A DNA stretch of 64,000 nucleotides from Gongronella butleri. Its lineage: Eukaryota > Mucoromycota > Mucoromycetes > Mucorales > Cunninghamellaceae. Each line of letters opens with the position of its first letter. The first letter of the stretch is position 1. The position numbers and the translations under genes are program-made. Below are positions 44,850 through 55,888 of the stretch, piece after piece. The DNA is taken from positions 248,001 to 312,000 of the forward strand of contig JAIWZP010000011.1 in assembly GCA_025201375.1 (NCBI GenBank), in the 5' to 3' direction. The notes below the pieces were generated by a model. The model was not told where the DNA came from and searched no databases. It saw only the letters and a list, made by a program, of their open reading frames with translations.

Positions 44850-46691
44850 ATGGAATCCGCTTTGCCAATCGAGCTCCTCAAGCTCGTCTTTTTGCAGCTT
44901 CCACACCGTGATTTGCTCGAAACACGGTTTGTGTGCCGCCGCTGGTCGCTTGTCGCCTCGGAGATTGTGTTTCAATCCTCCTGTCTTACTCTACGCAACT
45001 ACGAGCGCGTGCGAGAAATGATTGATCACTGCAAAAACACCGCCAACGCCAGCCTCCCCATAAAAAGTTTCGACGTGTCACTGACGCTGCGCAATCACAT
45101 TGACATGGAATTGGGCCTGGTCGCCGACATCGCGCCTTATCTGAACAACGTTCAGAGCGCGAGTTTTGACATGTGGTTTGACGATTCGTGTCTCAATGAT
45201 CAACACTGGAGCAACATCATGCAAATGGTCCGACTTCCAAAGCTGCGCCAGCTTAAACTCATTCAATCCCCTCACACTTTCAACAGACAATTGTCTATTT
45301 CTGTCCACACAATTGTATCGAGCATGTCCACAGCCTTGCGCAAGATCGATTTGACTATTTTGACCAGCGACATGGACCTAGGTGTGATTTTTACCTTGGT
45401 GGATCGTGCCTCGCAATTGGAAACCATCGGGCTAAAGTTTGCAAGCAACAGTGTGGGTGGTCAGCCATTGCGTGATTTTATGGTCGCGCCGCACGTCCAT
45501 CGTACGCAATGTCTCCATGTGGCTGAATTGCGTCTCTTCATGCCCGGCAACAGCGATGCGTTGGATTTTGCCGGCTTGCTCTCTTTTGTCTGCTTTTACC
45601 TACCTCGTCTCGTGTCGTTGGATTTTGCCATTGGTTTTTTTTCTGTGCATCCAAACACTTTCTCCCTCGATCGCCACATTCCGCCCTTGCCGCAGCTTCA
45701 TTTGGAGTTTCCGGAGCGTCTGATTCTTGACCTGTTCAAGTTTCAACCACCTGCAGCTTCCCTTGTCCTTCCTCCCGCATCCTGGCGCAGCACGACGCGT
45801 CTAGTCAAAGAGTTGTCAGTGTATGCTGAGTCCGCTGTCCTTTCTGATGTGCTATCGAGTCTCAATTGCTCGAATGTGACAACAATCATCATCAAACAGA
45901 TGGACAACAATGGTCCACTTTCCTTTGCTCCTTCTCCGATGCTGGAATTGACGACAGTGAGACTGCGCAAAGCATTGCTGCCGCAATTCGACTTGCAGCT
46001 GCGCAGTTTTTGCCCGTCCCTAGCACAGCTCACCAAACTTGATCTTGAAAGTTGCACTCTGAGCAACCCTGGTGCACTAGAACGTACCTTGGCCCAAATG
46101 ACTGGTTTGCAGGTGCTTGCATTGCAAATGGTGCACTTCACGAGCCCGGCCGTTGATCCTCCCAGCGTGTCGCTTGAAAACCCATGGATTCCACTCCTCC
46201 ATTCCTTGTTTGTGCATCTGCAAACTCAGCCAGAGCCGTCATTGCAATGGATCGCCCTTCCATTGTCCCTGACGCGCATCCACATCATTGAACACTTTGC
46301 TTTCCCTGGCCCGACGGGCGTCTATTTTTTCCTTCAGGATGTGAATCAAGCTCATGGCTCTCCTGTGCAGATCTGGCTGCACGGTCTCAAGGATGGATGG
46401 TATTACGAGTCACCTGATGAAGAGGACGACGACGGAATGGTGATGGAGGGGGACAGCCCGATGTCTGACGGGGATATTCAAGCTCTCTTTGTGCGTCTCA
46501 TCAAGTGCAAGAGGCGATTGGATGCTGGTGCGCGCATGAAGCTCCCCCGCAACCCGCCGACGTTTGCGGAAATCGCATTGTTGTGTCTCTGCAAGCTCAA
46601 GAACGCATACATCTACACGTGCCCTTCAGCTCATCACTGGGGTTTTGCGTCCTACGATGGTAGTCCGGATTCAATTCGCGATTTTAATTGA
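44850..46691 (+). CDS. F-box protein, probably with leucine-rich repeats
   Basis: Intronless, 613 residues. The N-terminus (about 4-42) is an F-box: LPIELLKLVFLQLPHRDLLE followed by TRFVCRRWSLVASE. The rest has irregular Leu-rich segments (for example LAQLTKLDLESCTLSNPGAL), as in LRR-type F-box proteins. An acidic insert (DEEDDDGMVMEGD) lies near residues 525-540. Expected role: substrate receptor of an SCF ubiquitin ligase; the substrate is unknown. An in-frame ATG further upstream would add a hydrophobic, low-complexity leader and was not used. Such F-box genes are numerous in early-diverging fungi. Confidence 0.85.
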   Translation: MESALPIELLKLVFLQLPHRDLLETRFVCRRWSLVASEIVFQSSCLTLRNYERVREMIDHCKNTANASLPIKSFDVSLTLRNHIDMELGLVADIAPYLNNVQSASFDMWFDDSCLNDQHWSNIMQMVRLPKLRQLKLIQSPHTFNRQLSISVHTIVSSMSTALRKIDLTILTSDMDLGVIFTLVDRASQLETIGLKFASNSVGGQPLRDFMVAPHVHRTQCLHVAELRLFMPGNSDALDFAGLLSFVCFYLPRLVSLDFAIGFFSVHPNTFSLDRHIPPLPQLHLEFPERLILDLFKFQPPAASLVLPPASWRSTTRLVKELSVYAESAVLSDVLSSLNCSNVTTIIIKQMDNNGPLSFAPSPMLELTTVRLRKALLPQFDLQLRSFCPSLAQLTKLDLESCTLSNPGALERTLAQMTGLQVLALQMVHFTSPAVDPPSVSLENPWIPLLHSLFVHLQTQPEPSLQWIALPLSLTRIHIIEHFAFPGPTGVYFFLQDVNQAHGSPVQIWLHGLKDGWYYESPDEEDDDGMVMEGDSPMSDGDIQALFVRLIKCKRRLDAGARMKLPRNPPTFAEIALLCLCKLKNAYIYTCPSAHHWGFASYDGSPDSIRDFN

Positions 46692-46693
46692 CA

Positions 46694-46699
46694 AATAAA
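46694..46699 (+). terminator. Poly(A) signal of the F-box gene
   Basis: AATAAA beginning 3 bp after the stop codon, unusually close. Confidence 0.5.
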
Positions 46700-48236
46700 G
46701 CCGAACGCCGCGAGCACGGACACTTGTTCCGATGATTTCATTCCAATGCTGCCTTTTTCATAATCGAATCACACTTTCGGTCGAGTTGCTGGATGTGCCT
46801 GGAAAGCAACGCGTGGGATGCACGCTTTCGGGCGAGAAAAGCAAGGGGGGTCAGATCCGAAATAGCCAGCCAAATACCCCATTTGCCGGTTTTAGAAGAG
46901 AAACGATCGCCTTGATCATGAATTGGCTTGTACAAAGGACAAAATAACACACTCGAGAGAACGCTGTTTTTGCCCGCGTGCATTGCATGGATGATGCGGC
47001 AAATGATCGACCGCACGGCAAATTGTCGCTGCCACGCGCGGACATGCGCATGGGACACTGGTGGTCAATGGGATCGGCAACTCAAAAAGTGCTAAAAACG
47101 CGTCCCTTGTCCTTTTTTGTATCACGTGTGCGATTCTCCTGTCAAACCACATGAAAATTGGCTCACCAACAACACACACACACACAGACCTATATTAAAA
47201 TGGTCGTGCGAGCAACGGCCAGGGATGGGGGATTAAAAAAAAAAGTTGCGTTGCACATTGTTCATGAGATGACACACGGCGGGTCAATTTTTTTTCTTTC
47301 TTTCTGATCACCGCCATGTCTGTCCATGATGAACGAGGACGGCCAAACTTTAAAATATTCATCTCCAATTTCTAGCCTGTGTAACCGGGACGAGATCTTA
47401 CGAGCCATGAGGAAGGAGGGAGCAACGGTGAACGTCGATGGGCGCAAAACGATGTAAACATTGGGCCAACATGCGCATCCGGTTCCTTCCTTTTTGGTGG
47501 CACGTTCCCATCCCCCCTTAAAAATGGGGATGATCGCGCTACGGTCCATGTTTCACTCTCTCTTCTGCGTGTGGATGCAGGAGGGCAGAAAACATGTACA
47601 ACGAGCACGCGACATGTGTCTTTTTCAAATGAAGATAAGCTACAATTGAGTTTCAAAAGGGCTCAAATGAACACCGCAAGCCAAAAAAAAAAAAGAGGTG
47701 GAAAAGAAACAGAGGGGCGCCGTGGGGGGGGGGAAAGAGGGGGACCACTGGAATATTTTGTATTTTATCTCATGGCAATTGTCATCCATTACTTTGTTAC
47801 TACAAATAGGCTCTATGGCGCAGACGTGGGCCCCCCTTTTTTTATTTTCGTCTTGCACTGTAGTTCAAGCAATTTGCACTTCATTCGTGTCAAGTGGCAC
47901 AAGCCCCCACTTCATTTTGCGGAGATCCAAACTTTACACGTCTTTGCTTCATTTTGGCAGCAAGGCAGGCTGTCTCAATTCGGTTTCTTTCTCTTCCCTG
48001 CTCATTCCCCTTTTTTGAAACCGCTCTTTTTCTTCTCTTTTTCTATCTTCCCACCGAGGTACGCGCGACCAAAAAAATAAAAATTAAGAGCATCATTGAA
48101 AACGAGGACGATATTGTATCCACGCCACCCATTGCAACGAGCACAGACGACTCACGCCACTTGCTCTCGCTTTCCCCCCCTTTTTTAAAATAGGTTTTCC
48201 CCCCTACGAATCGCCCTTTTTTCCCTTAAAATAGTC
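46700..48236. other. 1.5-kb spacer upstream of the G alpha gene
   Basis: No supported gene. It contains a short CA repeat (47172-47185), a G-run at 47724-47732 and the pyrimidine-rich leader of the G alpha gene. None of the repeat families listed elsewhere was seen. Confidence 0.45.
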
Positions 48237-49421
48237 ATGGGTTGCTGTTCATCCACCGAGGCCGGCGATGGTGCTGGCAAGCTGCGTACCGAGGAGATCG
48301 ACAATCAGCTACGCATGGATCGGATTCGCATGGAGAATGAAGTGAAGCTGCTTTTGCTCGGTGCCGGCGAGTCTGGCAAATCCACCATCTTGAAGCAGAT
48401 GAAGCTCATTCACGACGAGGGCTTCTCGCAAGACGAGCGCGTGGCCTACATTGACATCATCTACAGCAACACGATTCAATCGATGCGCGTGATCCTCGAG
48501 GCCATGGAATATCTGGACATTCCCTTGGCCGATGCGCAAAATGCGGTACACGAGCAGACCATTGCTGCTCTGCCCAATCAGATCACCAGCGACTTGCTCA
48601 ACAGCCAAGTTGTGCGCGCCATCAAGGCCCTGTGGACCGATGCCGGCATCCAGGCCACCTTTGCGCGCAGCAATGAATATCAGCTCAATGACTCGGCCTC
48701 CTAGTAAGATCCTCCCCGTTTTTTTCCCTATGAATTGCTGACCAATCTTTTTTTCCCAGCTACTTTGAATCTTTGGATCGCATGTCGCAGCCAGGTTATG
48801 TGCCTACAGATCAAGATGTGCTCCGCTCGCGCGTCAAAACGACCGGTAATGAACACAAAACGCGATAATGGCCCTGAATGCTCACTTTTTTTTTTTTATT
48901 TTCTAGGCATCACCGAGACCAAATTCAAGATTGGCGACTTGATATACCGCATGTTTGATGTGGGTGGCCAGCGCTCTGAGCGCAAAAAGTGGATCCATTG
49001 CTTTGAGAACGTGACGGCCGTGATTTTCATGGTGGCGATCTCCGAGTACGATCAAGTGTTGATCGAGGACGAGAGCGTCAATCGCATGAAGGAGGCATTG
49101 CAGCTGTTTGACTCCATATGCAATTCGCGCTGGTTCGCCAAAACATCAATCATTCTGTTTTTGAACAAGATTGACATCTTCAAGGAGAAATTGCTGACCA
49201 GCCCGCTGTGCGAGGTGTTCCCCGAATACGAGGGCGGCGCAAACGAAGAGATGGCACGCGATTTCATCCTTCAAAAGTTCGTTTCGCTCAACGATTCGGC
49301 CGACAAGCACTTGTACACGCATTTCACCTGCGCGACAGACACCACACAGGTGCAATTCGTCATGGCTGCCGTCCATGACATTATTCTGCAATCCAATCTG
49401 CGAAACGTCGGCCTGTTATAA
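48237..49421 (+). CDS. Heterotrimeric G protein alpha subunit
   Basis: Three exons: 48237-48703, 48760-48845 and 48907-49421, giving 355 residues. MGCCSS supplies the N-terminal Gly for myristoylation and Cys for palmitoylation. The P-loop GAGESGKS lies at 42-49, switch I has [14 protein letters not shown], switch [18 protein letters not shown], and the guanine motif FLNKIDIF. It signals from seven-helix receptors at the plasma membrane. The C-terminus is NLRNVGLL: the fourth residue from the end is Val, so the cysteine modified by pertussis toxin in Gi-type subunits is absent. Fungi usually have several G alpha paralogues; which group this belongs to needs a tree. Confidence 0.96.
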
Positions 49422-49999
49422 GCCCGGCGCGCCTAGGTTTCCCTCTGTTTTACTTTTCCCTTTTTTCTTCTTTCCCTTGTTTTTCTTTGCTTTTTTTCTC
49501 TCTGTGTAGATTTGATTCCCCTGTATTCACAAGCAATGCCCCCGTCTCCGTGCTCGAACCCCCACCCACCCCCCAATTACCTCATACTAATAAAAAAACG
49601 ACAAAATTGCCAAGCCAAAAAAGCGCCCCCCCTGACGACGCAGGGCCAAACGCGTGGTCGTGGCGTGTCCCTGACCAAGCAGCAAGGTCGTTTTTGTTGC
49701 CACACCTTGCTTCAATTTGCATTCTTCTAGACCCGGGGTCGAATTGACGTCAATTGACCCGTCATGGCTGGCCATCGCGATACAGGCACATTGTCTTTGT
49801 TTCTTTTTTTTTTTTTTTTTGGCTGAACAAGCGCGGCCGGTTGATTCAATGACCGATCGTCGGACGTGAAGGGCGCCGGCCAATGAAAAATAAGCGGCAA
49901 AGTAAAGACAGACCGCGTTTTTTTTCTTCCCTTTTCCGTGACACGCCTCTGTTGCTACTATTTTTTTCGTCTTTTTTCTCTTTTTTTTTCTTTGTTACT
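49422..49999. other. Spacer between G alpha and RAD21
   Basis: No gene. T-runs at 49807-49820 and around 49970-49990 precede RAD21. Confidence 0.5.
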
Positions 50000-51965
50000 A
50001 TGCAATTGAACGATCAAATCACGACGCAAGGGCCACTGTCGCGCGTGTGGCTTGCCTCCCACTGGGAGAGGAAGATTTCAAAGGCCCAATTTCTTCACAC
50101 GAACCTGAACTCGGCTATTGGTAAACAACAAAACAACAAACGAGTGGTTTGATTGTGTTGCCATGGCAACAAGGCTGCTCACTGTACCCCTCTTCTGTTT
50201 TTTTTATTATCGTGTTAGACTACCTGTCGACGGTCGAAAGCCAGGAACCTATTGCTTTGCGCGTGTCTGGCCAGCTTTTGCTCGGTGTGGTGCGTATCCA
50301 CTCGCGCAAGACAAAGTACCTGTTGGAAGACTGCAACGGTGCCTTGACCAAGATCAAGATGGTAAGACGCGACTCTTTTGTTTTTTGTGCCCAATTGACT
50401 CGTTTCTCTTCTTTTTCTCCAGGTGTTCAAGCAAGGCGACGTGAACCTTGCCAACACGGCACAAAAAAAGTCGCATTTAGACACGATCACGCTTGATCCG
50501 CGCATGGATGATGTGAACATGGTGGATGCGGACGAATTCACGCTCCAAAGCGATGGCGTGCTGCAAGACCTTGTGCAGGGCGTGTCGATGTTGTCTTCTG
50601 ACCCGCTGTTGATGGACAGTATGGAGCAGGGCCGTCTATTCGACCATGCAGAGCACGGCCATCTGGACGACGTGATGATGCGTGGCATTGAAGTGGCGCG
50701 TCGCGACCAGGATCCCGCGCTCGAGCGCTCGTTCTCTGCCGACCTCGACGCCCCCATGGACAAGCTGCAGATCAACGATCCTGCTGCCCAAAAGAACGAC
50801 ATGGACGATACAGGCTTCGATTTTGATTTCGACTTTGACGACGAAAACGACCGTCAGCGCGACCAGACACCGCGCCCCGAATTCAATCTCCCCAATCTCG
50901 ACAGCAACATTGACGGCTCCCTTGACACCCTCATGCGCGATGGTAAAAAACCTCTCCAGTTCTCTTTTGAAATGTGCTCATCCCATTTTTTTTAAATTTT
51001 TAATAGGCATTGTGCCCGTGGAAGAATCGGATAATATGATGTTTGGCATGAATGACGACGATGCATCCTCTGTAGCCCAGCAGACCGCCAGTGGCCGACG
51101 ACGAAGACGCCTGGTGATCGATCGCGTCACCGAGATCCCTCACGACGATTTGAAACAATTCATGAACGATACCTCCGCCATTATTAACAAGGTAAAAATG
51201 GACATATTCGTTTGTTTCCAGCGCAATTGACCTCTTTTTCTCTCTTTTTTTTTAGAACGCAAATGACGAGATCCCCACGACCGTGCAGCCCGCCGCGGCT
51301 TCCACTGTCGAGCTCGAACAGTCGGCGGTCGCGATGGCCGGCATGCAAGTGTCTTCCATGATGGCGCGATGGAATAGCAAGCGCCACCAGCTCACGGACG
51401 CCAACCTGATGCAATCCGAGGCCGTGATGATGGACGTCAATGAGCCCGTGACCCCGCGCCCCAATGACCAGCCGCACAACAACAATAACGACGAAAACAT
51501 GGATGACACCGGCTTTGACTTTGAATTTGGCGACGACGACACGTCGGACGCGCCCGTCGCCACACCCGCTGGCAATCTGGACGTCGTAAGTGATGCCCCG
51601 TCTTTTTTTTTTTTTATGTCTTCTTTTGACTCTTTTTTTAATTTTTGGTTTAGCCCGCGCATCTGATGGAATCGTCGTTCCCTGATGACAATGGGTCGCT
51701 CCCCAACGGCCAGATGGACATCCTTGACTCGGCCACGCAGCAGCAGACGCAACTTGGCCAACGCGCCACACAGACCAATGACGCGCTCGACAATATCTTC
51801 AAAACCAAGCGTCGCGTCGCGTTCACGGATCTTGCGCCTGTTGCCACCACCAAGCGCGCCGAGGCAGCACGCTCCTTCTTCGACATTCTCGTCTTGGCAT
51901 CGCGAACATCCATCACCGTCAAGCAAAACAAGGCCTATGGCCCCATTGAAATCCGCCAACATTAG
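50000..51965 (+). CDS. RAD21: Cohesin kleisin subunit Rad21/Scc1
   Basis: Six exons: 50000-50120, 50219-50361, 50423-50942, 51007-51191, 51256-51585 and 51654-51965, giving 536 residues. The N-terminal kleisin domain has [20 protein letters not shown] and [20 protein letters not shown], as in Rad21. The central region is acidic and contains ELPN-like [17 protein letters not shown]. The C-terminus ([20 protein letters not shown]) is the winged-helix end that binds Smc1. Rad21 closes the cohesin ring and is cut by separase in anaphase. The first residues ([10 protein letters not shown]) differ from the usual MFYS start. An acidic segment MDDTGFDF(D/E)F occurs twice, in exons 3 and 5. A meiotic Rec8 identity is less likely but not excluded. 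Confidence 0.92.
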
Positions 51966-52101
51966 TTTATCCCCCCTCCATCCCTTTTTTTTCCCTCCCT
52001 CGTTGCTTTCCCCCTCTTCCAACGTTGCCCAAGATCCATGGAAATTAAAAAACTCCCAAATTTGAATATGAATGGTGTGATTTTTTATTTATTTTAATAT
52101 T

Positions 52102-53544
52102 TTACGCGCCACACGCCGTCGCAAGGTTCGTGGGGATATACGCGGCGAGGCGATCCATGAATGTGGTTGCATCGCACGCATTGAGATCACACCAGGGGTC
52201 TTTTGGCTGCAGTTGCAAGACTTGGCCATTGTAGAGCACGCGCACGGTGTGATTTCCACCGTTTTGATGCTCCCACAGCTCAAAAATCAGATTGCTGGCA
52301 AAGGGTGGCCAGAGCATCGCGTCGTCCGACGCATTGAATGCGCCCAGGAGCATGACGACAGTGTTGTCGTGCGCCGAGTACAGGGAAAGCGCGTGGCCAC
52401 GCTTGGTTCCATTCTTGATCACCGCCTGGAGCTCCGTTTTCAAGTCATTGAAGAAGCCACCGCCATACAATGTCAAATATTTTTTCGCCATGGAGCTATC
52501 GCGCATTGGCCACCTCCATGCACTGAAACTGGCATCCTTGGTCGCCGTCTCCAAGTCTAAAAATGAATCAAATAAGCCCTTTTTTTTCTATTTTTTTTTT
52601 TTACCATTGTCGTCTGCGCAAGGCTTGCTTCCTTGGCGTGTGCCTGTATGCGGGTCGAATTGACACGGCAGGGCTTTTTTGTGGCAATGACGCGATGACA
52701 AGATATCAAAATAGGCACCAAAAGCCTGCCATCCGAATTCGCTCGCAGGGTAGCCGAGAATTGGCCCGACGCGCGTCGTAAAGTCGCTCTGAGAGGCATT
52801 GAATGCGACCCAGGCGTCTTCGGTGGCCATTTGTTCGGTCATGGCCGCCAATGCCGGGCAATAGGTGGGGACGGGGCTCATGGTATCTTCGCCAGCCATG
52901 GTGTACATGGGTACGGGCGGCGAGCGCAATGGTACGGCCTCTGGAGGATACAGGCCTTGCAGCACGCTCTGCGCGCTTTCCTTGGTGCGCCACACAGACG
53001 TTGTTCGCAGGTACAATGCGCCATCCTTGTAATTTTTGGGCAAAAGACCGGTTTTGTCGACATACACGTCGCGCAGATGCGACCCGAGCGCCTTGTGCTG
53101 TGTCTTACCAAGGTCGGTCAGCTGGCCAATGTCGCAATTGCCCTGGCCGACGGCAAAGTCGTACGTGGCCTCGCCTTGCGTCGTAAACACGCGTTGCTGC
53201 GTTGAAATCCCGCGAATTGGCAGCGGCTTGCCCGCAGTGCTGAACCCAACCGTGTCCAGCGCGGCGCCGCAATCGAACCACGTCGCATTGTCCTCCAGGA
53301 GCGGCACGGTCGACGTGCGCGCGCCATGACGCACAATCACCTGCGCAAAACGCAACGTCGCATTAGGCACCGCCTTGTACGAGCTGCCCGTGGGCGTGGA
53401 TGCTTGGCAAACATTGTAATTCGACGGAAGCGCATTCGTCCAAGGCGCATAGTTGCTGGATGACGACCCATCGCGCGCCTGAATCATCGCCGCCTGCGAC
53501 GACACGCATGTCAACAAGAGAGACGCTGCCAAGAAAAGATTCAT
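52102..53544 (-). CDS. Secreted histidine acid phosphatase, paralogue 2
   Basis: Two exons in coding order, 53544-52605 and 52556-52102, giving 464 residues. Signal peptide MNLFLAASLLLTCVSSQAA. The catalytic motif reads RHGARTS (72-78), with Ser where the family has Pro; the nucleophile His73 and both Arg remain. The second motif SAHDNT gives His-Asp at about 376-377. It shares with paralogue 1 the segments YLRTTSVWRTKESAQ, GLYPPEA and WPPFASNLIFELW, but the single intron sits near residue 313 rather than 203. A TATA box lies 50 bp upstream. It is convergent with RAD21, 136 bp apart. The substrate is unknown; catalytic activity is likely but the Pro-to-Ser change is notable. Confidence 0.92.
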
Positions 53545-53593
53545 TTTTTTTTGGCTTTTGCTTTTTTTAGGCTTAGTCTTTTGTTCTTTGTCT

Positions 53594-53601
53594 CTTTTAT
53601 A
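53594..53601 (-). promoter_or_regulatory. TATA box of acid phosphatase 2
   Basis: TATAAAAG on the minus strand, 50 to 57 bp upstream of the ATG at 53544. Confidence 0.6.
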
Positions 53602-54659
53602 GCCCCACTCGCCCGTGCAATGTGTGGCAATGCCGAATCGGCTGTATTCTTCCTGACAGGCAATCCGCGACTGGGAAAAATCTGAATATTTCAATGGGAA
53701 ATAGGTCATGCACGTGGGAAAATCGCATTAAAAATAAGCTCCAGGCCACCAATGGCTCATGGAAGCCATAAAATTAGCAATGAAAGTATGAAAGGCGCAT
53801 AAACATAATTTCGTCCTCGCTGGCCAAGCAAACGACGCGTTCAAGACATCGCCAAGCGCGTTCCACCTCCCAGGCCGTTTTACTCTCGTCGATGACCATC
53901 CATGAAGGTGTTTTTGTGTCCAATGGTATAACCCTTTTCCTGATTTTCCCCACAAATATCATCAAAATAGATTTGATTCATGAGATCAGATCAATTTTGT
54001 CAAGATTTGGGTTAAATGATCAACGCGGGGTAAACCTTTTCGGCACGTGAGGACACGCCCAAATCACTGGATTTGCAAAAATACCAGAGCAAATTTGGCC
54101 AAAGACCGCTGACACCGATTTTCTTTTCTTTTTCCCATTTTCTCAAGCCATGTCTTTATGAGTTACTTGGTTATGTTTGCTTTGTCATGGTCAACTCATG
54201 ATTCTCTGTGCGACGCCACTCCCATCTTTCCAATGAAAGTGCGCACACGCACACAAAAGGCCAAGAAAAGAAATTGAAAAAGAAAAAAAGGGATCAAAGG
54301 GTGTAAAAAGGGACTGGGAGCTGCGCCAAACAATGAAAACGTCGCGCCTGTGTCCCCCAAAAGCTGCGTGGTTCAAGTTTGGGGCCATTTGGGACAAGAC
54401 ATTAAAAGTTTCACGTCAAGGGGGCATTTATCCCCAATTTTTCTGCGTTTTTGCAAAATTGTGCCAGTCGTGTGCCGTGCAAACGCAAACTAGATGCATC
54501 TTTTGTGTTCATCCATCAATGCGTTCACATTTGAAATCTATTAGACAAGTTTTCTCCAGAGAAGCACTATAAGTTTTCTTTTTATCGATAAATCAAAATG
54601 CCACCCGCCAAGTTGTCATTCTAAAAGAGCCCAAAGCACCCCTTATTGTGAAAAAGCAC
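53602..54659. other. Gene-free stretch
   Basis: No supported gene. Short frames lack motifs. No clear match to the other repeats before about 54660. Confidence 0.45.
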
Positions 54660-55490
54660 CCCGAAAACTCGCGTGGTATGCAGCGTGCAAGTTGTCGCTG
54701 GTCATTTGGGACCGCTACACGCAAATAAAAAAACGAGCCATTTTGAGGATCCGAGAAGAAATGGAAAAATTGGGTCTGCAGAAACACATCAAACTTGCAC
54801 ACAAGAGACATTGCATGGTGAAACCACGAAAAATGCCAAAAAAGAGCGTGGTCGGCTTGCTCGTTGGCGAGCAATGAGCAAAAACAGCTAAAACTTGAAC
54901 AACCATTTGCACAGGAAATATGCGGTCATAGAGCCGCGCCGACGCGCCCACTAGCAAGAGACGTCCCAGATGCATAAATTGAATTAAGGATAGACGCGTG
55001 TAACTCGACGCGTGACGCGGTTTATCACGCGTCAAAAAACATATATGATTTTGAAACCGTGTCAAACCTGTCAAAAACTCAATTTTTCCAATGATCATGG
55101 ACATTCACAAACGCGATAGGCTGCACTCTTTCCGATGGTTTTAGTTTCAGACGCTGCAGCAGGTTGTCATCGAGTTGACCTTGGCGTGAAAAATCTCAGG
55201 TTTTCGCGTGTTATGCGCAAACCACTCAATGGACCCTTGGTTTTTATTGTACTTTCGTCAGTGAATGTGGACCGCGTACCATGTGGTTGAATGGCGCAGA
55301 GATCCGAGGGCTTTTATTTCACGATTTTCAGCTCCTCGAATGTCTCCCCAGGAAATCCGTGGTTTTCAAAACAGTCGATTGCTCGCCATCAATTGGCCGC
55401 ATAGCCGCAAGGATAGGCTCGTTTGAAAGAGAGGAGTTGGAACCGCACATACAAGCAGTGGAATTGCATGCATCTTAAAGTTTTAATATG
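54660..55490 (-). repeat. Dispersed element family C, copy 5
   Basis: The longest copy. In plus-strand order: 'ccgagaagaaatggaaaaattggg', 'gacattgcatggtgaaaccacgaaaaatgccaaaaaagagcg', 'cttgctcgttggcgagcaatgag', 'gccgacgcgcccactagcaagag', 'cccagatgcat', then three ACGCGT sites at 54994, 55008 and 55027, then 'ccactcaatggacccttgg' and 'gcgtaccatgtggttgaatggc'. It parallels 26040-26790 and is inverted relative to 35840-36600 and 40990-41560. Confidence 0.75.
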
Positions 55491-55888
55491 GACCTAGTCG
55501 TGTTATGCGCCAAATACGATAAAAGTGGATTTTGACGCCAGTCACCGTAGGCGAGCTGCTGTGCTTTTCGCAACATAAAAAGTAGTAACAACGCGCTTTT
55601 ATTTGCGACTCTTATTGACTCGCTGGGGTGCATAGATGGCAAGAAATCTCAAATTTGAACATGAATTAGAACGCGACCCATAATTGTGCGACGGATTTTC
55701 TTTTCTTATCATTCTCAAATTTAAGAAGTAGCACGCGCTTAATGATTTCTGTGATACACATCGAAGCAAGGCATCGTGGGTTGCCATGAGACGCGTCTTT
55801 TATGTGACAGTTCGTCAGAGACGCAGGAAGCATTGTTTGAAGAGCTCGTTTTATTAGACGGCAGGGAAGATAAAGGGGGCCTTGCTGG
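55491..55888. other. 3' flank of GOS1
   Basis: No gene recognised. Confidence 0.45.
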
